A DNA stretch of 64,000 bases from Microlunatus capsulatus (GTDB lineage Bacteria; Actinomycetota; Actinomycetes; Propionibacteriales; Propionibacteriaceae): positions 1,984,001 through 2,048,000 of the forward strand of contig NZ_JAGIOB010000001.1 of the NCBI RefSeq assembly GCF_017876495.1, in the 5' to 3' direction. Under the pieces are notes generated by a model. It did not search any database, was not told the origin of the DNA, and worked only from the letters and a program-made list of their open reading frames with translations. The translations under genes and the position numbers were made by a program. This document shows, piece after piece, positions 8,863 through 16,592 of the stretch; the first letter of the stretch is position 1, and every line of letters begins with the position of its first letter.

Positions 8863-9836
8863 CGTCTCTCCTCCTCGTGCTCGGTCGTCCCGGTCCCGCT
8901 GAGCCAGCGGGCGGGGTTGGTCTGGGTCAGCGCCGTCACCAGCGCCGGCGAGGTCGCGCGCGCCAGTCGGGGCAGCACCCGCTCGCCCAGGTAGGCCAGG
9001 CCCGGCATCCCGCCGTAGCCGCGGTACCGGGTGGCCCGGGCGACGTCGCCGCCCAGCAGCAGCCGCTCGCCCGCCCCCTGCTCGGCGGCGCGCACCAGGC
9101 AGTCCAGCAGCAGGCTGTCGGGCCAGCGCTGGCTGCGGGCCCAGCCGTCGTAGCCGAGGTACGCGCCGGCGGCGGCCAGCTCGGCGTGCAGGCCCGGGTC
9201 GGGGTTGCGGTCGACGTGGGCCAGCGCGACGGCGGAGGCGGGCACGCCGAGGACCTCCAGTGCGCGGAGGACCTCGAAGGCGGCGCTGCCGTGCTCGAGG
9301 TGCACCATGACGGCCGCTCCGGTGCGCGTCCAGGTCGCGGCCACCGCGGCCAGCACCCGCTGCTCGAAGGCGCCGATGCTCCAGTAGCCGATGCCCGCCT
9401 TCACGACGCCGGCGCGCACCGGACGGCCGTCGTGAGCCAGGGCGGGGGCGCCGCGCCCGGGGCCGTCGACGTCGGGCTGGCCGTCGACGACGTCGGCGGT
9501 GAAGCGGTCGGCCAGCTGCGCCTCGGTGAGCTCGAGCAGCCAGTGGCCCGCGCCGTAGTGCGGCTCGCGGTGGGCGCCGGTGGTGGCGACGACGTGCAGG
9601 CCGCTCGTCGCGGCCACCCGCGCGAGAGCCGACGGGCGCCGGCCGAGGGCGGTCGGGGTGGCGTCGACGACGGCGGGGAACCCGGACGCGCGCAGCGAGA
9701 CCGCCTCCACCAGGCTGCGGGGCTCGTCGTCGAGCTCGTCGCCCGGCAGCAGCGGGCTCACCTGGAAGAGGTGCTCGTGGTAGTTCGTGGCCCCGAGCGC
9801 GTCGGCCGGGATCTCGCCCAGGACTGTGGTGATCAC
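8859..9836 (-). CDS. Phosphotriesterase-family lactonase/hydrolase
   Basis: A 325-residue TIM-barrel metallohydrolase of the phosphotriesterase family. The opening TNYHEHLF gives the HxH metal pair, VVKAGIGYW the bridging lysine, and MVHLEHG plus ALAHVDRN the next two histidines. LLLGGDVARATRY supplies the catalytic aspartate. In sugar operons such proteins are commonly lactonases that open sugar-acid lactones, which fits the dehydrogenases here. It overlaps its neighbours by four bases on each side. Confidence 0.8.
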   Translation of the reverse strand: MITTVLGEIPADALGATNYHEHLFQVSPLLPGDELDDEPRSLVEAVSLRASGFPAVVDATPTALGRRPSALARVAATSGLHVVATTGAHREPHYGAGHWLLELTEAQLADRFTADVVDGQPDVDGPGRGAPALAHDGRPVRAGVVKAGIGYWSIGAFEQRVLAAVAATWTRTGAAVMVHLEHGSAAFEVLRALEVLGVPASAVALAHVDRNPDPGLHAELAAAGAYLGYDGWARSQRWPDSLLLDCLVRAAEQGAGERLLLGGDVARATRYRGYGGMPGLAYLGERVLPRLARATSPALVTALTQTNPARWLSGTGTTEHEEERR

Positions 9837-10759
9837 CGGTGCTCGGAGGCGATCCGGCCGAGCTCGTCGACGGTGGCCGGCGGCATCGGGACGTCGAACA
9901 CCTCGGCGACGGCCTGGGTCCAGCCGTGCACGAAGTAGCGCCAGCCGTCCTCCACGTGCAGGCCGCGCTCCTCCTGCTGGGCCAGCGCCTGGTGCCAGAA
10001 GTCGAGGGGGCCGCGGTAGTTGAACTCCCAGACGACCCCGCGCTCGGGGAAGCGGACGGCGCCCGATGTCGGCGAGCCGGGCCGGTCCTTGCCCATCCCG
10101 GTCGCGTTGACGACGAGGCTGGCCGGCGGCAGCGCGGCGACCAGGGCGTCGACGTCGTCGGCGTCCCGGGTGACGGCGTAGCGGACCAGGCCCTCGGGGA
10201 GGCCGGCGCGCTCGTGCACGGCGCGGGCGTGGTCGAGGGGCTCCTGGTCCAGCGCGGTGCAGGTGATCCGCCCGGGCCGGTCGGCGCGGACGCCGAGCTG
10301 GTGGCTGAGGGCGGTGCCGGCGCCGCCGGTGCCCAGCACCAGCGCCTCGCCGCCGCCCGCGGCGAAGTGGTCGGGGGCGACGAACTCCTCCAGGGCCAGC
10401 CGGGCGGTCACCGGGTCCTTCGCGCTGCCGACCAGCCGGTCGCCGCGCTTGGCGATGCAGGAGATCTCGCCGAAGGTCTCGGCCAGCTCGTCGCAGTCGT
10501 CGAACAGGTCACGGGCGGCGGCGTGCACGGCCATCTTGTGCGTGGTGACCAGGGCGCCCCAGTGCTCGGGGTCGTCGCGGATCGCGGTGACGACGTCGCG
10601 GTACACCTCCGGCGGGGAGTCCAGGGCGACGTCGTGGCCCACCAGGGTGCGGGTGGGCAGCGCGAGGGCGTCGGCCCACTCGGGGAAGACCCGGCGGATC
10701 GACGAGCCGCCGGTGCTGACGCCGACGAAGCCCATGTAGGACGTCGAGCCGCGGGTCAC
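9833..10759 (-). CDS. Shikimate/quinate dehydrogenase-like protein
   Basis: A 308-residue protein with the shikimate dehydrogenase fold. The substrate half contains ALVTTHKMAVH, with the catalytic lysine in the VTTHK equivalent of the usual NVTIPHK. It also has FGEISCIAKRGDRLVGSAKD. The NADP half carries ALVLGTGGAGTALS. The GTG start at 10759 overlaps the aldolase stop as GTGA; upstream in-frame sequence is shadow of the aldolase. Family members oxidise ring hydroxyls, but the location in a sugar-acid operon makes a different hydroxy acid or inositol-like substrate possible. This is not a normal aro gene context. Confidence 0.75.
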   Translation of the reverse strand: MTRGSTSYMGFVGVSTGGSSIRRVFPEWADALALPTRTLVGHDVALDSPPEVYRDVVTAIRDDPEHWGALVTTHKMAVHAAARDLFDDCDELAETFGEISCIAKRGDRLVGSAKDPVTARLALEEFVAPDHFAAGGGEALVLGTGGAGTALSHQLGVRADRPGRITCTALDQEPLDHARAVHERAGLPEGLVRYAVTRDADDVDALVAALPPASLVVNATGMGKDRPGSPTSGAVRFPERGVVWEFNYRGPLDFWHQALAQQEERGLHVEDGWRYFVHGWTQAVAEVFDVPMPPATVDELGRIASEHR

Positions 10760-11409
10760 GCCCGGGCCTCCCGGGCCGCCGCGGCGAACTCCCGGGCGTT
10801 GGCGGTGATGGTGTCCCAGTCCCCGCCGGCCATCGCGGCGGCCGGGCACAGCTCCCCGCCCGCCCCGACCGCGACCGCGCCGGCCGCCAGCCACTCCGCG
10901 AGGTTGCCGGCGTTGACGCCGCCGGTGGGCACGAAGTCGACGTGCGGGAACGGGCCGCGCAGGGCCTTGAGGTAGGCCGGGCCGCCGAGCGAGGCCGGGA
11001 ACAGCTTGACGACGTGCACCCCGAGCCGGAGCGCCGTCATCACCTCGCTGGGCGTCAGCGCGCCGGACAGAACGGTCACCCCGGTGCCGAGCATGGCACC
11101 GGCGAGCTCGGCGTCCGTGCCGGGGCTGACGAGGAACTCCGCCCCGGCGTCGACGGCCTCGCGGGCCTGCCGCGGCTCCAGCACGGTGCCCGCGCCCAGG
11201 TGCACGGCGTCGCCGTGCCGGCGGCGGACCTCGCGGATCACCGCGGCGGCGTCGGGGGTGCTGTAGGTGATCTCGATGCCGGTGACCCCGCCCGCGACCA
11301 GCGCGTCGCTGGCCCGGATGCCCGCCTCGGCCGTCGGCGCCCGGAGGACGGCGACGACGGTGGCGGCGCGGAGGGCGGTGAGGTCGTCAGCGGGGCGCGG
11401 GCTGGTCAT
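10756..11409 (-). CDS. KDPG/KHG-type 2-keto-3-deoxy sugar acid aldolase
   Basis: A 217-residue class I aldolase of the Eda/DgoA family, which splits 2-keto-3-deoxy (phospho)sugar acids to pyruvate and an aldehyde. Signatures are TVVAVLRAPT, GVTGIEITYSTPDA with the catalytic glutamate, HLGAGTVLEPRQA, and GVHVVKLFPAS with the Schiff-base lysine. VDFVPTGGVNAGN is the phosphate-binding loop. The ATG at 11409 overlaps the hydroxyacid dehydrogenase stop. It implies an Entner-Doudoroff-like end to the pathway encoded here. Confidence 0.9.
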   Translation of the reverse strand: MTSPRPADDLTALRAATVVAVLRAPTAEAGIRASDALVAGGVTGIEITYSTPDAAAVIREVRRRHGDAVHLGAGTVLEPRQAREAVDAGAEFLVSPGTDAELAGAMLGTGVTVLSGALTPSEVMTALRLGVHVVKLFPASLGGPAYLKALRGPFPHVDFVPTGGVNAGNLAEWLAAGAVAVGAGGELCPAAAMAGGDWDTITANAREFAAAAREARA

Positions 11410-12380
11410 CGGGGGCCTCCAGGCAGGGGGACGAGGTTCGGGGGCTGGTCGCCCCGCAGGTGGGCGAGCACGGCGTCGACGGCGCCGCGGCCCATGCCGT
11501 CGACGGCCTGCACCGTCTGGGCGGCGGAGTGCGGGGTGAGGACGGTGCGGTCGAGCAGGTCGTCGGCCAGCAGCGGGTTGGCGTGGTCGCCGGCCTCGCT
11601 GCCCAGCACGTCCGAGGCGTAGCAGCGGAGCCGGCCGTCCCGCAGCGCCTGGGCCAGGGCGGGCTCGTCGACGAGGGTCGCGCGGGCGGTGTTGACGAGC
11701 ACGAGCGCGGGCCGGACCAGGCCGAGGAAGCGCGCGTCGACCACGACCTCCTCCCCCGGCGCGTGCAGGGAGATGACGTCGGACCCGGCGGCCAGAGTGT
11801 CGAGGTCGACGCCCTCGATACCCAGCCGGTCCAGCTCGGCGGGCGGCACCCACGGGTCGAACCCGAGCAGCCGCGGCCCGAAGCCCGACAGCCGGGCGGC
11901 GACGGCGCGGCCGATCCGGCCCAGTCCGACGATGCCGACGGTGAGCGTGCCGAGCTCGCGGGTGCGCTGCACGGCCCAGCGGCCGGCCCGGACGCCGCGG
12001 TCGCCCTGCGGGACGTCGCGCAGGCCGGCGAGCAGGAGGGCGACGGCGTGGTCGGCGACGGCGCCGGTGTTGGCGCCGGGGGTGTTGGTGACGAGCACGC
12101 CGCGCGCGGCGGCGGCCCCGAGGTCGACGGCCTCGTACCCGACGCCGTAGCGGGCGACGATCTGCAGGCCGGGGGCCGCGTCGAGGTGGGCGGCGGTCAC
12201 GGGACCGGTGCCGGCGATCCACGCGGTGGCGTCGGCGAGCAGGGGCCGGAGCGCGTCGAGGTCGTGGGTGGAGGGACCGGTGACCATCCGGGCGCCGACC
12301 GCCTCCAGCTCGGCCGCCAGGTCGAGGTCACCGGAGGAGAACGAGCGGCTGGTGACCAGCACGAGGGGCGACGTCGGCAC
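11406..12380 (-). CDS. D-2-hydroxyacid dehydrogenase (NAD-dependent)
   Basis: A 324-residue dehydrogenase related to phosphoglycerate and glyoxylate reductases. It has VGIVGLGRIGRAVA as the Rossmann loop, ARYGVGYEAVD, LVNTARATLVDEPALAQAL, and the catalytic R...E...H set ending in LTPHSAAQT. It is the promoter-proximal gene of the six-gene operon. The GTG start lies six bases after a -10-like TACCTT, so its transcript is probably leaderless. The GntR operator sits in the promoter spacer. A role in interconverting a 2-keto and 2-hydroxy acid is inferred. Confidence 0.85.
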   Translation of the reverse strand: MPTSPLVLVTSRSFSSGDLDLAAELEAVGARMVTGPSTHDLDALRPLLADATAWIAGTGPVTAAHLDAAPGLQIVARYGVGYEAVDLGAAAARGVLVTNTPGANTGAVADHAVALLLAGLRDVPQGDRGVRAGRWAVQRTRELGTLTVGIVGLGRIGRAVAARLSGFGPRLLGFDPWVPPAELDRLGIEGVDLDTLAAGSDVISLHAPGEEVVVDARFLGLVRPALVLVNTARATLVDEPALAQALRDGRLRCYASDVLGSEAGDHANPLLADDLLDRTVLTPHSAAQTVQAVDGMGRGAVDAVLAHLRGDQPPNLVPLPGGPR

Positions 12381-12386
12381 CAGGGA

Positions 12387-12425
12387 AAGGTAGTCCTGTA
12401 CGTACAGGAGGTCAACCACTACACT
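12387..12425. promoter_or_regulatory. Divergent promoters with GntR-type operator CCTGTACGTACAGG
   Basis: A perfect 14-bp palindrome at 12395-12408 fits the GntR/HutC pattern GT-N-TA-N-AC. On the minus strand it fills the 17-bp spacer between TTGACC (plus coordinates 12410-12415) and TACCTT (12387-12392). On the plus strand a TACACT -10 lies at 12420-12425. Each start codon (GTG 12380, ATG 12432) begins seven bases past its -10, consistent with leaderless transcripts and direct repression of both genes. Confidence 0.75.
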
Positions 12426-12431
12426 GCGGGG

Positions 12432-13217
12432 ATGACCAGCGCGATCGACCGTTCGTCGCCGCTGCCGTTCTACCACCAGCTGAAGCAGATCCTGCTCACC
12501 GACCTCCGCGAGCGCGACCTCACCGCCGGGGACCGGCTGCCCGGTGACCACGAGCTCTGCGCCACCTTCGACGTCTCCCGGACCGTCGTCCGCCAGGCCC
12601 TGGCCGAGCTGGAGACCGAGGGCGTCATCGTCCGGGTCAAGGGCCGCGGCACCTTCGTCGCACCGCAGAAGACGTCGGAGCACCTGGTCCAGTCCCTGAC
12701 CGGGCTGTACGAGGACGTCGCCGCCCGCGGCTCCCACCTGCGCAGCGTCGTCCGCCGCCAGGAGGTCGTCCCCGCCGACCAGCAGATCGCCGCCGAGCTG
12801 GAGATCCAGCCCGGCGCCCCGCTGATCGTCATCGAGCGGCTCCGCTTCGTCGACGACGAGCCCTGGGTGCTGGCCACCACCTACCTGCCCTACGACGTCG
12901 CCCCCGGCCTGGTCGACGACGACCTCACCGACCAGTCGCTCTACGCCCTCCTGGAGCGCCGCTACGACGTCCACCTCACCCACGGCCGACGCGGGGTCGA
13001 GGCCGCCGTGGCCCACGACGCGCTGGCCGCCGACCTGGGCGTCAAGCCCGGCGACCCCGTCCTGGTCCTGCGCAGCACCTCCCACGCCGGCGAGCGCCCG
13101 GTGGAGATGTTCGTCGCCTACCACCGCGGTGACCGCAGTCGGTTCGAGGTCACCCTCAACCGCACCCGGCCCGCCGACGCGCACCTCGAGCCCCTGATGC
13201 GGGTCACCGCCCCCTGA
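12432..13217 (+). CDS. GntR/HutC-family transcriptional regulator
   Basis: A 261-residue regulator. The N-terminal winged helix has FYHQLKQILL, AGDRLPGDHELCATFDVSR and VRQALAELETEGVIVRVKGRGTFV. The UTRA ligand domain follows from about residue 85 (LRSVVRRQEVV...PLIVIERLRF). It is transcribed away from the six-gene catabolic operon and shares its operator, so it most likely represses that operon and itself until a pathway sugar phosphate or sugar acid binds. A matching operator lies before the Gfo/SDR/ADH operon at 17867. Confidence 0.92.
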   Translation: MTSAIDRSSPLPFYHQLKQILLTDLRERDLTAGDRLPGDHELCATFDVSRTVVRQALAELETEGVIVRVKGRGTFVAPQKTSEHLVQSLTGLYEDVAARGSHLRSVVRRQEVVPADQQIAAELEIQPGAPLIVIERLRFVDDEPWVLATTYLPYDVAPGLVDDDLTDQSLYALLERRYDVHLTHGRRGVEAAVAHDALAADLGVKPGDPVLVLRSTSHAGERPVEMFVAYHRGDRSRFEVTLNRTRPADAHLEPLMRVTAP

Positions 13218-13235
13218 TCGCTACGCCAATCAGCG

Positions 13236-13459
13236 CCCTGAGCCTGTCGAAGGGCCGCCCGACTGTGCGCTCAAAGCAGTCCGCGGCCCGCCGGAACAGC
13301 GCTCAGCGCGCAGTCGACAGCGCTGAGCCAGGTGGGTACTGACCTCTGCATCGAGTGCGCGCTTCGGCAGGTCGATCGGTCGCGAAAACCTGCGTTTGCG
13401 CGCACTCGACGCCGACGCGTCAGTCCGGCGCGCGCCGGGGGCCGCCGACAGGCTCAGGG
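13236..13459. repeat. REP-like element with 14-bp terminal inverted repeats
   Basis: CCCTGAGCCTGTCG (13236-13249, continuing AAGGG) and its exact reverse complement (13446-13459) bound a 196-base stretch between convergent genes. The same arm occurs as close inverted pairs at 21373-21412 and 50283-50319, with only 4 and 1 bases between the arms. The copy here therefore looks like a REP pair split by extra sequence, or a small MITE-like unit. Confidence 0.6.
13351..13409. repeat. Nested long hairpin inside the REP-like unit
   Basis: TCGAGTGCGCGC (13351-13362) is the exact reverse complement of 13398-13409. Inside the loop GCAGGT (13367-13372) pairs with ACCTGC (13388-13393). The two nested stems could act as a terminator between the convergent GntR and isomerase-like genes, or be the core of a mobile repeat. 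Confidence 0.6.
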
Positions 13460-13467
13460 AGCGGACG

Positions 13468-14817
13468 TCAGATGTGCTGGATCCCCAGTCCGAGGACGGG
13501 AGCGACCAGCTCGAGCCGCCGCCGCAGGTCCCCCGTCGCGAGCACCGCGTGGTGCGAGGGCAGGGCCTCGACGTAGCGGTAGCCGTCGGGCACCCGGAGC
13601 ACCGCGCCGTTCAGGCAGTCGGAGTTCTCGAACTGGTGGTAGCCCGTCAGGTCGGCCGGGGTCACCGTCAGGGTGTCCATGGTCGAGGTGAGCTTGACGA
13701 TCGTCGTGTCCCCCTCGGCCATCCGGGCGTCAAGCGCGTGGGCGTTCGGGTCGACGATCTCCAGCACCCGCGGCTGCACCGACCACGACGTCGCGAACGA
13801 CTGGGGCACCACGCCGAGGAACCCGCAGTGCGCCACGAGGATGTGGTCGGCCGGCCGCTCGGCCACCTCCGGGAAGTACGGGATCTTCTCGTGCTTCAGC
13901 GCCGCGTCGCCCATGAGGAAGGGGTAGAGGTTCGTCATCATCACCGGGGTCCGCAGGGTCTGCCAGGTGAGGAACTCGGTCATCATCGAGGTCAGGTCGG
14001 CCTCGCAGCCCCACATCAGCCCCCGCTCCTCGAAGAGCAGGTTCCAGGCCAGGCAGGGCGTCGTCGGGGAGGTCGCCGACTCGTTGAGGCAGTTGATCCC
14101 GGCCGCGATGACGTCGGGCGTCTCGTCCAGCTCGTCGGACAGCGCCAGGTAGAGCCGCAGGGCCTCCGCCCGCGCCCGCCAGGACAGGGCCGACAGCTCG
14201 ACGTCGGGCGAGATCCGCTCGTGCGCCTCCACCACCCGGGTCTCGGGGACTGACGCGGCCCGCGCCGCGAGCTCGCGCCAGGAGCGTCGCTCGACGGTCA
14301 CCCCGAGCCGCTGCTCCAGGTCGCCGACGCACTCCTCCTCCCACCAGTAGAAGCGCTTGAAGATGTCGGGCTGCATGCCGGCGCCGAGGTCGTCGAGGTA
14401 GGCGAGCATCCGCGACCGGGGCAGGGTCTGACGCACGGCCAGCCCGCGGAGCACGTCGACCAGCTCCTGCCGCGAGGTGGGCGCCACGGTGTCGACGCCG
14501 CGGCGGCGCAGGTAGTCCCGGATCTCCCAGTCCCACATGGAGACGGTGCCGAACTCCGACGTCACCACGAGCAGCGGCACCCGGATCCGCCGCAGCTCCT
14601 CCAGCAGCCGGTAGGCCAGTCCGCTCATGTCCGGGACGACCACGGCGGTGACGTCGTCGGCCACCGGGTCGCCGACCCAGGCCGCCGGCCGCCACTCGAC
14701 GAGCCCCTCGGAGAGCTCCACCAGCGCCGCCAGCTGGCGGCGGAAGGACTCCCCCGGCTCCTGCTCCAGCGAGACCGGCAGCAGCACCGGCCGGGCCAGT
14801 GTCACCTGACCGGTCAC
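13468..14817 (-). CDS. L-fucose/L-arabinose isomerase-like protein
   Basis: A 449-residue protein that resembles the fucose/arabinose isomerase fold. The N-terminal half has alternating alpha/beta segments (TAVVVPDMSGLAYRLLEELR, PLLVVTSEFGTVSMWDWEI). Further on are INCLNESATSPTTPCLAWNLLFEERG and GCEADLTSMMTEFL, which correspond to the substrate and metal region. The C-terminal domain includes HILVAHCGFLGVVPQ and ATGDLRRRLEL. The GTG at 14817 overlaps the zinc dehydrogenase stop. It is the last gene of a four-gene operon. Sugar isomerase activity is likely but not certain; the family also contains proteins of unknown reaction. Confidence 0.65.
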   Translation of the reverse strand: MTGQVTLARPVLLPVSLEQEPGESFRRQLAALVELSEGLVEWRPAAWVGDPVADDVTAVVVPDMSGLAYRLLEELRRIRVPLLVVTSEFGTVSMWDWEIRDYLRRRGVDTVAPTSRQELVDVLRGLAVRQTLPRSRMLAYLDDLGAGMQPDIFKRFYWWEEECVGDLEQRLGVTVERRSWRELAARAASVPETRVVEAHERISPDVELSALSWRARAEALRLYLALSDELDETPDVIAAGINCLNESATSPTTPCLAWNLLFEERGLMWGCEADLTSMMTEFLTWQTLRTPVMMTNLYPFLMGDAALKHEKIPYFPEVAERPADHILVAHCGFLGVVPQSFATSWSVQPRVLEIVDPNAHALDARMAEGDTTIVKLTSTMDTLTVTPADLTGYHQFENSDCLNGAVLRVPDGYRYVEALPSHHAVLATGDLRRRLELVAPVLGLGIQHI

Positions 14818-15839
14818 GGGACGATGACCGCCTTGACCACCGAGCTGTCGGCGACGGCGGCGAGGGCGTCGCCGTACTCGTCCAGGCTGAAGCGCTCCGT
14901 GATGATCCCGACCGGGTCCACCCGGCCGTTCCGCAGGGCGCTCAGGGCCCGGTCGAAGGCGAACTGCTGGGCGAAGGAGCCCTTGATGGTGAGCTCCCGG
15001 CGGAAGATCTCGTACGGGGAGACCGGCCACTCGGCGGCCTCCGCGGCCATCCCGTAGACGAAGACCGTGCCGGCGTCGCGGACCAGGCCGATCGTCGTGC
15101 CCAGCACCGCCAGCGCCCCGGTCGCGTCGATGACGACGTCGAACCCGTCCGGCGCCAGCGCGCGCAGCTGCGCCTGGGAGCCCTCGGGGTCGGCGCGGTC
15201 CAGCTGCACGACGACGTCGGCGCCCCGGGCCGAGGCGAGCTCCAGCTTCGCGGCCGTCGGCGCGGCCACGACCAGCCGGCCGGCCCCGGAGCGGGCGAGC
15301 AGCGAGGTGAGGATCAGCCCGGTCGGGCCGGCGCCGAACAGCAGCACGTCCGAGCCGGGCACCAGGTCGAGCACGTCGAGGCCGTGGACCACGCAGGCCA
15401 CCGGCTCGGTGAGCACGGCGACCTCGGGCTCCAGGTCGTCGACGACGAAGCAGCGGTCGGCGTCGGTCAGCACCTGCTCGGCGAACCCGCCCGGCGCGTT
15501 GACGCCCTGCGCGGCGACGTTCCGGCAGAACACCGGCCGACCGCGCCGGCACTCGACGCAGTGGCCGCAGGTGGCGCAGTTGTTGACCACGACCCGCCGG
15601 CCGAGCAGGTCGGCATCGACGCCGTCACCCAGCGCGACGACCTCGCCGACGAACTCGTGCCCGGGCGTCAGCGGGTAGGTGGGGCCGAACTCGCCGACGT
15701 GCAGGTGCGCGTCGGTGCCGCAGACGCCGGCCACCAGCACCTTGAGCCGGACCTCGCCCGGACCGGGCTCGGGGACGGGGACGTCGGCGACGGTGAAGTG
15801 CTCGGGCCGGTCGTAGACGACCGCTCTCATCGTGTCCAC
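14814..15839 (-). CDS. Zinc-dependent medium-chain polyol/sugar dehydrogenase
   Basis: A 341-residue MDR enzyme of the sorbitol/arabinitol dehydrogenase type, oxidising a secondary alcohol with NAD(P). The catalytic zinc residues are C40 and the GHE at 60-62. Structural zinc cysteines are C91, C94, C97 and C105. The cofactor loop is VLLFGAGPTGL. The ATG at codon 4 (MRAVVYD) is an alternative start. It overlaps the isomerase-like gene and follows the SDR after 30 bases with a purine-rich ribosome site. Its substrate is probably the sugar or polyol handled by the neighbouring genes. Confidence 0.88.
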   Translation of the reverse strand: MDTMRAVVYDRPEHFTVADVPVPEPGPGEVRLKVLVAGVCGTDAHLHVGEFGPTYPLTPGHEFVGEVVALGDGVDADLLGRRVVVNNCATCGHCVECRRGRPVFCRNVAAQGVNAPGGFAEQVLTDADRCFVVDDLEPEVAVLTEPVACVVHGLDVLDLVPGSDVLLFGAGPTGLILTSLLARSGAGRLVVAAPTAAKLELASARGADVVVQLDRADPEGSQAQLRALAPDGFDVVIDATGALAVLGTTIGLVRDAGTVFVYGMAAEAAEWPVSPYEIFRRELTIKGSFAQQFAFDRALSALRNGRVDPVGIITERFSLDEYGDALAAVADSSVVKAVIVP

Positions 15840-15869
15840 GGTTCTCTCCTCAGAAGGGGGTGCAGCGGG

Positions 15870-16592
15870 TCAGGCGAGCGTGTAGCCGCCGTCCATCAGC
15901 ATCTCGGTGCCGCAGCAGAACGCGGCCTCGTCGCTGAGCAGCCACGCGGCGGCGGCGGCGACCTCGGCCGGCTCGGCGAACCGGCGCAGCGGGGTGACGG
16001 ACTTCCACTGGTCGTGCAGCTCGTGCTTGCTGCCCAGCAGCGGGGTGTCGACGTAGCCGGGCGAGAGCGCGTTGACGCGCACGCCGCGGGAGGCCCACTC
16101 GAAGGCGAGGGACTTGGTCATGGCGACCAGCCCGCCCTTGGAGGAGTTGTACGCGACCTGCTGCTGCGGGTTGTTGACGACGTGCGCGCCCGACATCGAC
16201 GCGATGGTGACGATCCGTCCGGCACCCTGGCCGAGCATCACCCGGCCCACCCGCTGGCAGGTCAGGAACACCCCGGTGAGGTTGACGCCGATGGTGCGCG
16301 ACCAGGTCGCGGCGCTCATCTCCTCCGCCGGCGTCGGCTCCTCCGAGATCCCCGCCGCGGCGACCAGCGCGTCGACCCGGCCGGCGGCGTCGACGACGGC
16401 GGCCACGGCCGCGTCGACCGAGGCCTCGTCCAGCACGTCGACGGCGACGAAGGTCCCGACGACGTCGGCGGGCTCGCGACGGTCGAGGGAGAAGACCTGC
16501 GCCCCGCGCTCGGCCAGCCACGCCGCGCAGGCGTGCCCGACGCCGCCGGCCGCACCCGTCACGACGACGACGGCGCCCTCCGGCCAGGCCAT
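15870..16592 (-). CDS. Short-chain dehydrogenase/reductase
   Basis: A 240-residue classical SDR. It shows VVVVTGAAGGVGHA as the cofactor loop, ALVAAAGISEEP in place of NNAG, the catalytic serine in TIASMSGAH, and VAYNSSKGGLVAMTKSLAFEW with the YxxxK pair. It ends MLMDGGYTLA, like many sugar and polyol dehydrogenases. The ATG at 16592 overlaps the Gfo/Idh/MocA stop (ATGA). Substrate unknown; the context suggests oxidation or epimerisation of a sugar intermediate. Confidence 0.88.
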   Translation of the reverse strand: MAWPEGAVVVVTGAAGGVGHACAAWLAERGAQVFSLDRREPADVVGTFVAVDVLDEASVDAAVAAVVDAAGRVDALVAAAGISEEPTPAEEMSAATWSRTIGVNLTGVFLTCQRVGRVMLGQGAGRIVTIASMSGAHVVNNPQQQVAYNSSKGGLVAMTKSLAFEWASRGVRVNALSPGYVDTPLLGSKHELHDQWKSVTPLRRFAEPAEVAAAAAWLLSDEAAFCCGTEMLMDGGYTLA

